This document shows positions 43,021 to 54,660 of a stretch of 64,000 nucleotides of DNA, piece after piece. The position numbers and the translations under genes were made by a program. How positions within the stretch are numbered: position 1 is the stretch's first letter; each line of letters opens with the position of its first letter. The DNA lies in NCBI GenBank assembly GCA_036362985.1, contig JAYGXS010000003.1, positions 30,128,259-30,192,258 on the forward strand, read 5' to 3'. Below the pieces are notes generated by a model that saw only the letters and a list, made by a program, of their open reading frames with translations, ran no database searches and had not been told where the DNA came from. This DNA is from Ligula intestinalis (lineage: Eukaryota; Platyhelminthes; Cestoda; Diphyllobothriidea; Diphyllobothriidae).

Positions 43021-43238
43021 CATAAAACTCTGATTTTAGTTAAATTGTATCAGCGATAGGTTGCGTATCTCATGTCAGATTGAGAAGCAGGTAAATATAC
43101 TATCGACTCCAGTAGTTAGATACGTCAGATTCCTGGCATATCCTGAATACATTCGATTCGCAGTAATCCGTGTGCATATCCTTACCTAGTTATTGTAGTT
43201 TGGGAAGTTGGTAGACGTGCTTGCAGAGGTTTGGCTAC
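43020..43238 (+). repeat. 3' flank of dead copy 4
   Basis: Parallel to 57.71-57.93 kb (GATAGGTTGCGTATCTCATGTC / GATAGGTTGCGTATTTCATCTC, GCATAT..AGGATGTATT..TTCG.AGTAAT). It stops at TTTGGCTAC, where the CR1-like element begins. Confidence 0.6.
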
Positions 43239-43258
43239 TCAGTCAGTATCAGTCAGTA
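43239..43258 (-). repeat. two-unit terminal microsatellite of the CR1-like element
   Basis: Two perfect copies of TCAGTCAGTA stand side by side exactly at the boundary between host flank and element. Short tandem repeats at the 3' end are typical of CR1-group elements, so this marks the 3' terminus of the minus-strand insertion. Confidence 0.65.
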
Positions 43259-46200
43259 CATTTGGAGTAAATGACCAAAGCCCTTAAAAACTCCATGGAA
43301 TTGGTACAGGAATGCATAAGTTTTGTGAAATATGCAAACATTGTTACAAATCGCTTTTGTTGTGCAAAGGTGCACAGAAATAATATGGAAAAATGACTTG
43401 ATCAAGAGATGAAGCGTTTGCGGAATGGCAGCGTACAAATTTTCACTGAATATCCAGTCTCTGTGATCTTCTAGTGTACATAAATATGCTATTGAAATCA
43501 AACGAGTAGTGTGATTGTTTGTCAAGTCGGTGTTAGGTGCTATCATATGGTTATCCAAACGTCTCTTGAAGATGTCAACCGTGGGTGCATGCACAATAGA
43601 CTCGGGAAAGGAGTTCCAATGTCGAATGACCCTTTGACAGGAGAAGGATGAGCGTTGGTTTGTTCGACTTAGCTCCTTCTTCAAATGGCAGTCATGTCTT
43701 CGGAGCTTTCTTCTTGGGGCCATTTGAAAGAGATCCTTCCATTTGACATCCAGACCAGTTCCCCTTAGTAACAGAAAAGTAGCTATAAGGTCTCCTCTGT
43801 CTTGTCTATAATGGAGGGGAAAGAGGTTTAAAGCAGTCAGCCGCTGTTCATAGGTGGACTGCTTAAGTTCAGGGACCACCTTGGTAGAACGTCTTTGAAC
43901 ACTTTCAAGAATCCGCGTGTCTTTCTGAAGCCAGGGCCGCCAAGCCTGTATCACATATTCCAGATGCGGCCGCGCAAACGTTCCATATACTTTTCCGAAG
44001 ACATCGGTATTCAGGTTAACGAACGTCCTTCGTATGGTGCGCATGACCGACATTGCTCTCGCTGCGGCTTTGGGACTCTGTGCGGTGACACTTAGATCGC
44101 CTTGAATAAGAACACCTAGGTCTCGTTGCACACTTACGGTTTCAAGTGGTTGGCCTCCCAAGATATAATGTCGCGAGAGTGCAGTTCTGAGTTGCCTTGC
44201 TGATAGTATGTGCATTACTACACATTTTTGGGGCTGAAGTTCATACACCAACTGCTGCTCAAACAGTGCAGTCGGTCTATATCCTCTTGTAATATTTGGA
44301 AGTCCCTTTCATCTTTTATCTCCCACCACAGTTTGAGATCATCAGCAAAGAGTACTATGTCAGATTTAATTTCTCACACGATGTCATTTACGTAGATGCT
44401 GAAAAGGAGCGGACCAAGAACTGACCCTTGTGGAACTCCACTTTTGACAGGTGCCCACTCTGAACAGTAGCCACCGGCAGTAACTTTTTGACTACGGTCC
44501 CCAATGAAGTCTTTAATCCAGTTCAGGAGATTCCCTGTTATCCCAAAGTCGGTCAGTTTTTGGATGAGTCGCTGATGTGGAACTCGACCAAACGCCTTGG
44601 TGAAGTCAAAATAAAATAACATCTAGTGGGTGTCCTTCATCCATGGATTTTGTCCAGTGTTCTAGCGTTGTGAGCGTTTGTAAGACAAGACCTCTTCTCA
44701 TAGAAACCATGCTGGACTGAGCTGATTGGGCGGCGAAATGAATCGAGCGATAAAATTGATTTTTTTATTATCCTTTCTATCAGCTTACAAAAGATGCATG
44801 TCAAACTAACCGGTCGGTAGTTGTTGGGATAGAGTCGTGATCGCCCCTTATGTGTGGGTACGACATTTGCCAACTTCCATGTTTCAGGTAGTTTACCAGC
44901 TTCGAGCGATTTTCGATCAATTATACTGAGTGGTTCCACTAATTCCTCAGATAGTTCGCGTAGAAGTACCCCTGGGATCTCATCTGGTCCAGGTGACTTG
45001 GCCGGATCCAATTTTTTTAACTCTGTCAAAACTGTCTGCGGTGTAAATAATGCAGTGTTTATGATCCAGTTGTTGACGGCTTGTGACAAAGGGCGTGACT
45101 GGAGAGGTTGCTCCGTGTTATAGACACTTTGGAAGAATTCTGAAAAAAGTTCAGCTTTTTGAGGGCCACGGCTCACAGTTTCAATGTTTATGTCTTTAAA
45201 AGTTGTGAGACGGTCACGGTTTTTTGTAGAACTTCTGATGTAGGATTAGAAGGCTCTGGGTTTTTCCGGCGCCTCTTCCAGGAGTCGTAGTTCATACGAA
45301 GCTCGTGTTGCTCTGATGATTTTCTTGCAGAAATTGCGTTGTTGTCTATACTCCTGGAGCTCGTTTTGATCCTTCATCTGTTGAAATATCTTCCACAGCT
45401 TGCGTTTCTTACGGATCTCCTTTTTTACCGCTTTTGTCAGCCATCTTTGTCTGTTGCCCGTCGAAAATTTCTTGAGAGGACAGTACAATTCGATCAAGTT
45501 TTTCATTCTTGATTCAAAGGTATTCCAACATTTATTTATACCCCCTCAGAATAATTCCGTCCACCTTGTAGGCCCAATCGTCAACTTCATTGCCTCAAAG
45601 TTTCCCCGCCAAACATTTCTAAATGGCTTGGAGCTTCTTTCGGGGACAGCTACCAGCGTTGATTCCCACATCAATGTCATATGATCAGAGGAACCTAGGG
45701 GTGGACCTACATTTATTTCATCAACAATTTCCTTGCTTATGGTAAAAAGTAGATCCAGACAACTAGATCTCTGACCTTCACGCATTCGAGTCGTGGTTCG
45801 TGCATGCTGAAACAGGAATTCGGCGAGTGTCATGTCTAATAGCATTTGATCGAATCCTTGTCTAGGGCCCTTACTGTTCATCAGATCCCAGTTAATCGAC
45901 GGGGCATTGAAATCGCCTACAATAATGCTGTCTTGTTTCCGACACTCCTCACAAAGTCGGGTGAGTAACAGTTGGTCGTTTACCGCAGGTTGATTTGGAG
46001 ACCTGTATACAACGGTCAAAGTCACATTTTCAGCTTTGGGTACCAATAAGTGACCTTGCAGCATCTCCAGGTCATTGTCATTCGCACATTCGTCTGTGTG
46101 GATAAAGTCAACATTACTACTTATATACAGGGCAACACCACAACCTCTTCTTATTTTTCGGTCACGTCTTAGCACCTGATAACCATCTATTCGAATTTCA

Positions 46201-46310
46201 GAGTCTTGTATAGCTTCGGTTAGCCACGTTTCACTTAGTGCAATTACATCAGGACGTTGCTCGGCCACCAGTATTTTTAGTTCGTCAAGTTTATTAAATA
46301 GGCTTTGCAC
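43253..46310 (-). pseudogene. CR1-like ORF2: endonuclease and reverse transcriptase, nearly full length but interrupted
   Basis: Minus strand, N to C: AP endonuclease-like domain (46310-45546) starting with NKLDELKILVAEQRPDVIAL, SETWL, then VYRSPNQPA, VGDFNAPSINWD, DLLFTIS and GSSDHMTL, holding the Glu, Asp/Asn and SDH motifs of the catalytic site. Then a linker (45506-45246), the RT fingers (LDPAKSPGPDEIPG, NNYRPVSLTCIFCKLIERII), palm [33 protein letters not shown], and an intact FADDLKLWWEI at about 44330-44355. The thumb/C-terminal part follows to 43253. Single nonsense changes (TGA after RWTELF, TAA near 45246, TGA after VNDIV) and frameshifts near 44630 and 44270 break it. Otherwise it is the best-preserved element here. 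Confidence 0.85.
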
Positions 46311-47447
46311 CTTTCCATAAAAAAACTTGATTTTGTGGAGGTTTTAACGTTGGGTTAATTTCCGGCCGTGTGACTTTTGTTAAGATGACGGGCTTCCTCC
46401 ACAAAAAAGGTCTTTGACGTCGGACAATCACCCCATTGCGTATTTCCAGGCCCTTCTCTCCTTGTTCTTTCAAGATGGCTAAGTCCGCCTTTAAGGCCCT
46501 CCATTTTATCCTCTCCTTTACCGTGTACTCCTGTTGAAAAAAAACCGTTTTGTGGTCGGGGATTTCTCCTGCCATTCGCTCGAGCAGGAGATCTCTCTAA
46601 AGCTTACTCTTAAAAATAAGTTTTAACGGCCTGGGTTTCCTCCCTTGAGAATTGGAGTTGTCCTTACTATTTATTCGGAAATGCTTCAGCATCAAAACTT
46701 CATCCTCCTCACTAATAATATCCTTAAAGCACTCCCTTAAGGCCTTGGTATCCTCGTCTATTCTACTCTTTGGACTACCATTAGTTGATTCGGGGAGCCC
46801 ATGTAGAATAATGCACTGTATACTATCCACCTCAACTACATCTCGAGGAATTTGTTGGATAGTCCGGCTGATTCCAGTAGGGGCCTCGGTGCTATGCCCA
46901 TGAGGATTTGCGAGGTCAGACAGTTCATGTGTACGAGCGGTTGCTGTGCTGGGTACATCCTGCACTTTTGGTCCGGAAAATGAGCCTATAATATGCGGGG
47001 ATTTAAATTCGGAAATTTCCTCATGGGTTGAAATCGGGCGCAGAATATCACTCCCGCAGACAGTTAGAGACGTTTTTGTAGGATTTTGATCACGGTGGTC
47101 CTCGTCGACGACAACTTGACAATTAATGTTACTTGAGTGCGTAAAATGTTGATACGCCTCAACGTTAACTCGTAGTCTAGCGGTAGCGGCGTTCGCCTGT
47201 TGGTCCAACGTGCAGGGTTCGATTCTCGGGCCATTTACATTTTCGTTGACTTTCGACTCTTCGACGAGGTCGATCTCCGCAAATGGTTCTGAAGGATTTT
47301 GCTTATGGAGCATGAAAACCTTTACGGTTTTCTTTACGCTGGCCTTTTCTCGGCTTTCTGTCGTCTCTGACATCGTGCCATGCGTTAAAGTATGCAGATG
47401 TGTCTTAAGATTCTCGATCTCCTTTTTCAGGCTTACCAGTTGGCGGT
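46294..47447 (-). pseudogene. CR1-like ORF1 protein, one nonsense codon, N-terminus truncated
   Basis: Minus strand. After a coiled-coil-like start (LVSLKKEIENLKTHLHTL) a long Ser/Thr/Glu-rich segment leads to an RRM-like region (SIQCIILHGLPES near its start, then LKHFRIN and RPLKLIFKS). A TAG at 46597-46599 interrupts it; in the same frame it continues LLLERMAGE, VFFQQEYTVKERIKWRALKA and IRNGVIVRRQRPFLWRKPV to 46294, which is the usual C-terminus overlapping the start of ORF2. The open frame extends to an ATG at 47490, but the first 14 or so codons are host flank (see the 57.95 kb empty site), so the true N-terminus was lost by 5' truncation. Confidence 0.75.
47168..47233 (+). repeat. tRNA-like sequence antisense within the CR1-like ORF1
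   Basis: Plus strand: TAGTCTAGCGGTAGCGGCG resembles an A-box region with D-arm, GTTCGCC follows, and CAGGGTTCGATTCTCGGGCC is a good B box and T-arm. The spacing between the boxes is right for a tRNA-derived SINE head, but acceptor pairing is poor. In the opposite direction it encodes part of ORF1 (GPRIEPCTLDQ..) without breaking the frame. Confidence 0.45.
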
Positions 47448-48310
47448 GTTGCGAATGCACAACCAAATGACTACACTGTGTTTTCGTCAACTGAGCACGC
47501 CAAACCCCAACCTTGTCTCGAGCTTGACATAAAGTATCTAGCTACTCATCTTGCAGAACTAGCATAACAAAAGGGACCGGTTAAGCATAATCACTTGCCA
47601 CCTTTGCGGTCTATACAAATTGCCGCAGACCAAACAGGAATGGTCGTTGGTGGGGTAGGGAATAATGGGTTTTAATTTTTTGCGCAAATCTCTGATGATT
47701 ATCAATGCCTGATTATGTTGCAGAATACAATCGAAGTTTACTATTTATCTAAACCACACTAGTCAATACATATTTGCAGGATGCAGGGTATAGCTTTCAG
47801 TCTGCTTCCTCTATTATCTAGAGGATATTAAAGAATGCAAGTGTATTCTAGGTTCATTTGAGTGGTACGTTTGCACAAGCAGTAAACCATAAGTTCGTCT
47901 GCGATTCCTATTAAATACAGTGCAGGTCAAATAAAAGGGCCCTCAAAGATTTGTCTCATCCTAAATTGTCTTGCAGGACGTTGAATAGCGACTTGTAGAA
48001 TATGATGGAGTATAACCGACAAACTCAAGGGAGACCAAAATGGTCATTTGTGGCTTATTAGCCCTCATCCAAAACACTTAGTTTATTATTATATGAGCTC
48101 CTACAAGGTGAATGGAATTATTCTGAGGGGGAATAAATAAATGTTGGAAAACCTTTGAATCAAGAACTCCTCTAAAATGCCAACGTATTTTTGGCGAGTA
48201 AGATTGGGATAATGGCAGGGCCCTCATCGATGCGTTTACGGAACACGCTCGTTCCGCTTTGCCTTCGCAACTTATCGAGAGCCCCGGCATTCAGTCGCAT
48301 AATGGCGTGT
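47448..48310 (+). repeat. downstream block of dead copy 4 (copy f)
   Basis: Resumes where the CR1-like element ends: TGCGAATGCACAACCAAATG matches TGCGAATGTACCACCAAATG at 57.95 kb. Then TGATTATGTTGCAGAATAC, the AGGATATTAAAGAATGC segment and ACGGAACACGCTCGTTCC follow as in the 52.4 and 58 kb copies. The tail part is missing because the next repeat starts at 48310. Between 48105 and 48170 a foreign 65-bp piece replaces the normal sequence (see next entry). Confidence 0.65.
48105..48170 (+). repeat. short templated insertion from a CR1-like ORF2
   Basis: CCTACAAGGTGAATGGAATTATTCTGAGG and the following AATAAATGTTGGAAAACC and TTTGAATCAAGAAC match the ORF2 of the element at 43.2-47.4 kb (positions 45500-45570, opposite strand) with only a few differences. 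The same TGA stop as in that ORF2 is included. In other copies of this block the place is occupied by a GGTATTGAT..GGTTCGCATCC..ATTGAGTGG sequence. Confidence 0.65.
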
Positions 48311-48720
48311 AGAATTTCAGTTCAGTTTTATTAGGTAAATATAGGTAAATACATTTGATCTCCCTCTTTTTTTATAGTCATGATGTATACATGAGGCGTT
48401 GCCAGTAATGGAATTGCGGTAGGGGGGCAGACAACAAAACTTCTTTGGCATCTTTTATAAGTCTAGTTTTGAATGCCATTTGTGGGATTTTAAGGATAAG
48501 AACTGTCGCCTGTCGGGAGGAAGGCGAAGGGAATATGTTAATCGGATATCCTGCTGCTGAAAGTGTTTGTGTGATGTCAGGAGGTGGCCATCGCGGTTTG
48601 TTCAATATCCTTACGGTCACACGAGGAGAAGATAACGGTGGTCACGAGAACATCACCGAGTGTCGGAGATGCGCCCCTCATACGAGATTGGCGATCAAAC
48701 GTTATTCTAAACAAACATGT
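48310..48720 (+). repeat. interspersed repeat (AGGTAAATATAGG type), longest with the 23 kb copy
   Basis: TTTTATTAGGTAAATATAGG, TTTGATCTCCCTC, GGGGGGCAGACAAC, CATTTGTGGGATTTTAAGG, CTGCTGCTGAAAGTG. The same order is found at 22.97-23.4 kb. No conserved coding frame. Confidence 0.6.
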
Positions 48721-48789
48721 TACTGAAAATTAGCGAGTAGTATGTTTTCAAAAAATTTATTACTGCCAGAGAGTCTGGTAGTAAGTCTC

Positions 48790-51700
48790 ACATGCTGACG
48801 GGCTGTAATGCTATTAGTCTCACATCATTACAAAGAATGTCTTTTTCTATGCTGATCCAACTGCATTCTAACCGTGTCCACATATGGGGACATGACAATG
48901 CATGCGGGTAGAGCATTCCATGCCTGGATTACCTTCTTAGAGAAGAAGAATATTCGTGTGTTCAATCTTGCCCCAGTCACACGAAGTTTAAGAGGGTGTC
49001 CGCACAATCCAGTTGTAGTGGCTAGATCAAAGAAATCATTCGATGCTGGGCAACAATTCTGACCACACAGCATGCGAAATGCTTGTATTAGGTCACCGCG
49101 CAGCTGTCTGTAATCCAGAGGAAATAAGTCGAGATTGGTTGGTCGTGTCTCATAAGGAAGGTACGCTTGGCCTCGCACTAACTTAGTTGCCCGTCGTTGT
49201 ACCCTTTCAAGGGTTTCTTGTCTTTGACTGTCAAAGGTTTCCAGGCTTGGATGGCAAATTCCAGTATGGGTCGCACAAACGTGCCAAAGACCTTGTCAAA
49301 GACAACTTCATCAAATTTAGTGCGCTTGATTAGGTACAAGCTTGACATTGCGGATTTGGCCACCTTCAGGCAGTGGAGTGATGGCTTAAGAGATGGAGTG
49401 AACCACAAACCCAGATCCTTGTGGATCTCTACTTCTGGCAGTGGTGTGTTAATTAGGGTTTAGACCCTCCGATACGAATAATTTGTTCTACCGAAGCGCA
49501 TAATCTTGCATTTGGCGACATTAAATGACAGGAGCCACTCGTTTGACCATTGCTCGAGTCGGTGAAAATCTGCCTGCAGATTTGCTTCGTCGTCTTCGCT
49601 ACGAATGACCTTCCAGAGTTTTAAATCGTCGGCGAACATTGTGGCTTCGCAGTCTAATCCGCTTATGCAGTCTTCGATATATATAAGGCAGAGGATAGAG
49701 CCCAGAATGGAACCCTGGAGGACCCCACTATCAACCGCCTCTTCCACCGATCGCTGATCACCAATACATAAGGTTTGAGTTTGGCCAGTCAGAAAGTTTT
49801 CGATCCATCGCAAAAGGTTGCCTGTTACCCTTATACGTCTAAGCTTGCATAGGAGAGGTTGATGAGGAACAGTTTCAAATCCCTTCTTGAAATCTACGAA
49901 GACTGCGTGCACCGTGTTTCCTTGATTGAGTACTCTGGTCCATTGTTCTAGACAGTAGAGCAGATTTTTCAATCAGGACCATCCTCTACGGAAACCGTGC
50001 TGTTTATCAGAAAGAAGTCGATGACACTCTACGAATTGTATCAACTCTTTTTTGATAATTCGCTGCATGATCTTGAAAAATATTGAAGTAAGGCTTATTG
50101 GCCTGTAGTTTTTTGCGGACGCCCGCCTCACACGTTTGTGTTTGGGTTAGATCCACGCTGTCTTCCAGTCCGATGGCAGTTGGCCTGTGTTTAGGGAGGC
50201 CCGGACGAGTAACTGCAGGTGTTCTGCCAACTCCACAGCTAGCTCTTTCAACAGCTTTGCAGGTATGCCATCCGGACCTGACGACTTCGTGTCTTGGAGC
50301 TTACCAAGTTCTTGCAGAACAGTAACTTCCGTTATCTCAACTGAGTCAATGGTCGGAATCTCCTCTGTACTAAAATTGGTAACGGTTAGCTCGACCTCTC
50401 TCGTAAAGGCTGAATAAAAGCATCCGGATAGATGCTCAGCCTTTGATTTTTTTCTCGCAAATTTCGGTGCCATCAACCGTTTTTAACAACGGGATAGGGT
50501 CTTTTTTCGGGTAGATCACCTGATGTAGTTGTAGGAGACCTTCAGATTTCCTACTGCACGGTTTATTAGGTCACTCTCGAAACTTTTGCTGGTTTTTAGT
50601 ACCATGACCTTAACCTTATTTCTCTGCGCTTTGTACTTGTTGAGCGGCTCGGTGGTCTTCTCTCTCCGATATGTTTACCACAGCTTTCCTTTACGATTCA
50701 CTTCTTTCTTTAGCGTGTTTATTAGCCACTTGGGCCTATTTTTGGCTTTCGTTTTCGAGATGGGGAAGAAACTGGTTATTAATCCGTGTAATACAGTCTT
50801 GAACGCCGACCAATCCCCGTGGACAAACCCGGTGAATGCTTCTTCCAGTCTACCCTGCGCACTTCGGTTCTCATTTGATTAAAGTTCCCACGCCATATGT
50901 TTTGTCTAACGGTCGCGCTATGATCAGGTACAGAGGAGAGTGAATACTTCCACTGTAGTACTATATGGTTGCTTTTGCCTAGAGGAGGTCAACAATATAC
51001 GACGTCTACACAAACAGGCGCTTTTGACAGTACAAGATCCAGGCAGTTGACCTGTTGCCCTTCACGCTGCCTGGTCGGAGATAAGACGTGTTGTGATAGA
51101 AAGGCTTTTTGTATCGTGCGTACGAGTCGGCGATCAAAACTTAATTCTGACCTGGTCGTAGAATTGAGATTCCAGTCGATATGCGCAGCATTGAATTCGC
51201 CCATAATCATGACATTGGATCGCACGGCAAATGCTTTAACTTCCTCTATCAGGCTAGTGTCTGACTGTGGATCGTTCGACGGTGGTCGATAAACCGCCAA
51301 GATGTCAAGGGCTTGAGACCCCGGCGTTCTGAAGGTGAGCCAAAGGGCCTTTACATCGGACGCGAGCTGGTCAGTTTTGTTTGACATGTGCAGACCATGT
51401 CTAATATAGGTAAGCACACACACACCCTGACGCCCGGTCTATCTTTTCGGAACAGCTGATAACCGGAAAGAGCAACTTCTCGATTGTCTACCTTTGTTGC
51501 TAACCATGTTTTTGTTATACATACCAAATCTGGTTCCACTTGGCACATAGTTATCTTAAGCTCGTCTTATTTAGAGAGCAGGCTTTGTGCATTGGTGTAC
51601 ATGCACTTTAGTTTCCTTGTTCGGCTTGTTCGTGTAGTTGTTACGTTCGGGCTCAACCCTCCCCCTTCTGGGTCGACTGCGTGGTTATCCGGAACGGACC

Positions 51701-51947
51701 TGTCCAAGGTGAAAACAATGGACGTTGAATCATTTGGTTGTTGTAAATAACCCAGTGTTGTTTTCCTTTGCTGTTTCGCTCCTTCATTTTGGCAACAAGT
51801 TGACTACGTTTGTTCCACTCTGCAGCTGAGAAATCCTGCTGAAAAAAAAACTCCCGGGTCGGAGTCTTTTATTCTAAAACGCTTAGGCAGAATAACTTTG
51901 GGTTCTCGGCTGCTGGTCATGACCACTTTCAGAGGTCTGGGACGCGT
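48790..51947 (-). mobile_element. second CR1-like retrotransposon, 5'-truncated in ORF1, inserted in gene copy 5
   Basis: Minus strand: ORF1 C-terminus at about 51945-51730 (RPRPLKVVMTSSREPKV, ILPKRFRIKDSDPGVFF), endonuclease start near 51548 (DLVCITKTWLATKV, GYQLFRKDRPG) and 51423-50989 (AVYRPPSNDPQSD, MGEFNAAHIDWN). The RT lies in one frame from 50476 to about 49250: LGKLQDTKSSGPDGIPAKL, NYRPISLTSIFFK, VDFKKGFETVPHQ, GVLQGSILGSILCLIYIED, catalytic MFADDLKLWKVI intact, then LEFAIQAWKP. At least three in-frame stops (near 50145, 49973 and 49459) and a later frameshift break it. The C-terminal part (YRQLRGDLIQAF, FDLATTTGLCGHPLKL, VIQAWNALP) ends near 48828. The 5' end lies inside the main exon of the neighbouring Cys-rich copy. 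Confidence 0.85.
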
Positions 51948-52230
51948 TGATCCAGTTGGACTTTCTGCAGTTCATCTGCTGTTGACGAGTTGTGGACTTG
52001 CTTGGAAAAAAGGCACCAGAAATGATGCAGTGGCAAAGAAAAATGCAATTTTTATATCAAAAGAACTACAAGGATTGCACTGAGAAATTGTCATGCTTCC
52101 CCGCACCCTTATTCTTCACCAGCTTTCCATAGCTTGGGTTTTGAGAAATATTTCTTCCAGTTTTGTGCACCCTGCTTTCTAAATAAACCCTACTTCTACT
52201 GATCACTCGACCAGTTGGCCCAAAACCCCT
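51948..52230 (+). pseudogene. Cys-rich gene copy 5, cut by a retrotransposon and frameshifted
   Basis: What remains begins in the middle of exon 2: GTTGACGAGTTGTGGACTTGC (VDELWTC, the first Cys is Trp), then LEKRHQK and a TGA. A shifted frame carries GKEKCNF and the KELQG..CT sequence, so there is both a stop and a frameshift. The 3'UTR with AAATAAAC is well preserved. The 5' half of the exon, exon 1 and the promoter are separated from this by the CR1-like insertion. Nonfunctional. Confidence 0.7.
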
Positions 52231-54660
52231 ATTAATAATTCGGTTTTTATTTGAATAGAAAGAGCGATTAATTAAGTATCTCAGCCTATATTGCGAACGA
52301 GATAAATATATTATCAACTCCAGTAGTTGAAACATCAGTGCTTTTTACAAATTGAACCAGGTCAAACGAGAATGGTGAACGTTGTTCGCTTTCATTAAGG
52401 TTAGCTTGGTGAGGTAGGGAATACAAGGTTTAATTTTTTGCGCGTATCAGCAAAGATTATCAATGTCTGGTTATGTTGCAGAATGTATACAAAGTCTGCT
52501 GTTTTTTTACCAGTTAAGGCTATATATATCGACACGATTCAAAGCATAGTTTCCAGTCATTTCTGTCTAGTATCTAGGGGATATCAAATAATGCCAATAT
52601 ATGCTAGGGCCACTTGAGTGGCACTTTGGCGCAAGCAATAAACCATAAGCTCTTCTGTGGTTAATATTAAAACACGCTGCAGGTCACTCACCGATCTCGT
52701 TTCAAAACATACTTGTCCTCCATTGCTTTGCCGGATGTCCTATAGTGACTTGTAGAATATGATGGAGAATAACCGACAAACACAAAGGAGACAGATATTT
52801 GTCTTTCTGACTGGTTAGCCCGCATGATCCAATCCAAGGTATTGATTTGTCGTGGTTCGCATCCAATACCCTTTTTATTGAGTGGAACTCCTCTAAAATT
52901 GCAACGCATTTGTTTCGAATTCGAAAATGTGTTTTGTTATTTCTTTAACGCTTCTCGTTTTCATGATAAAGGATACCGTTCTTGTCACGCAAAACCGTTT
53001 TCTCAAGGGAATGCTGCTCAATACTGTGAGTTTATATTTATTAAGACGAGGGCATAATTTTACTAGAGTGTCAATTTCAGAGAATAAATCGCAGCCCAAC
53101 TCGAATATAGCAAATAGATCTTTTAAATGGCCTATTGTGTCTGCTGCTGCTGCTGCTGCACTGCCTCAGTCCGCAACTGTATGTACTTTTGATCAGTATA
53201 AATCCCAAAGACGTGCACATAGATGTGCTGGCTAAACCTAGACGAAACCCCAATAATTTCCATTTCCATTTGAAATTGGCAGCAGAAGCCTAAGTGGCAA
53301 CCGGACTTCGTTGCAGTTTTGATGTAGAGAATGCGGACAAGCGGCTACAAATGAAGGACATTTACGATTGGAATCTTGGCTTTCAGAGTGCATATTTTGA
53401 CATGAGTAGCAGAACCCGATCAGTGGATTCTCTTCCGAATTGCTTTACTACAGTGCAATGAGTAGGTCTTTTGTCCGGCTTTGGTCTGATTGTAGTCTTT
53501 CGAGAAGGCAGGATATCCATCTGTTTTGGCATCGTTTTAATATTCCTCGCCACTTATGACACAGAAGCGTGCCGAGCGGCCAATAAAATTGATTTTTGTA
53601 TGTAAGTCAGTCAAAACAATATGCTTGATGTTTGGCATTTAAAAGTGTTTGGTTGGTACATTGCAGATATGCATAGAATCATGTACGACAATTACCGTAG
53701 AGCTTGTTTTGTGTTAAACAGTAGTTTTCTAAAGTCTAGCGAAATTTATCTTAAATGATAGGATTTCTAGTGAACATACGGATTGAAAAAAATTAATTTC
53801 TGCATATTCTAGCAAATGCAGTCATTTCAGATATCATCAATTAAACATTTTCTTCTAGTTTACCATCGGAGCTACTCACCCATCAGGGAATCCTAGGAAT
53901 GGTATGCACTGAGTATACGACAGTGCGAGAGTGCATGTTTTCATCCGCGTGGATAATCCAGGCGTATAGGTAGCGCCACATGCAAAACCAAAACTTTACA
54001 TTTTAGCCATTACCGGGTTTTCTGTGAGGACAGTAAACACTTCGCGCAGTTAACAGCAATATTAAGAAGAAAAAGCACTCAGTTCATTTTTATGGCAGGT
54101 ATTTTATTGATATGCCTTCGCATGATTAGGAATGAACAAATCCGTTTCTTAAATGGCCTGTCATCGTTTCACTCAATGAATCTCCATCCGCACTATATAG
54201 AAGTTTGCTGAACTGCATCGGCGTAGCATTTAATTTGCTTTCGATGTGCATCAATCTCAAAAGTACACAAACACCGACTGTCCATTCAATTTTCCTGCCA
54301 TTTCATTACCTAGTAGAACTTAAAATGAGACGCCTGGGCAACTTTTCAAATTGTTGCAGTTCTGATCAATAAATGCTGCACAAACACGTACAGTTGAGCG
54401 ACAGTTTCAACAACCGTTTTGGAATTTTTCGATTTCTGAGTGCAACGATTGAGGTGGACAGGAGGACCAATCACAGGATACACATCTGACCTGCATGTTT
54501 TAAATTGCAATGAGTAGGTCTATGATCCGCCTCTTGGTTCGATTAAAAAGGCCGGATAATTGTCTTTTTTAGCGTCATTTTGATTGTCCTCGCTGCTCAT
54601 GGCGACATTCAGCGAATATTGCAGGAGAATCAGTTAAGGTGACAAATTTTATATTTGGCC
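52230..54660 (+). repeat. downstream block of dead copy 5 (copy g), tail duplicated
   Basis: Landmarks: TGGTTATGTTGCAGAATG near 52470, GGGGATATCAAATAATGCC, GAGTGGAACTCCTCTAAAATTGC, a (TGC)n run at 53140-53160, AGTATAAATCCCAAAGACGTGC, then the tail with GAGTAGGTCTTTTGTCCG near 53465. A second, shorter tail lies at 54300-54640 (GTTGCAGTTCTGATC, GGTCTATGATCCGCC). No gene is seen. Confidence 0.65.
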
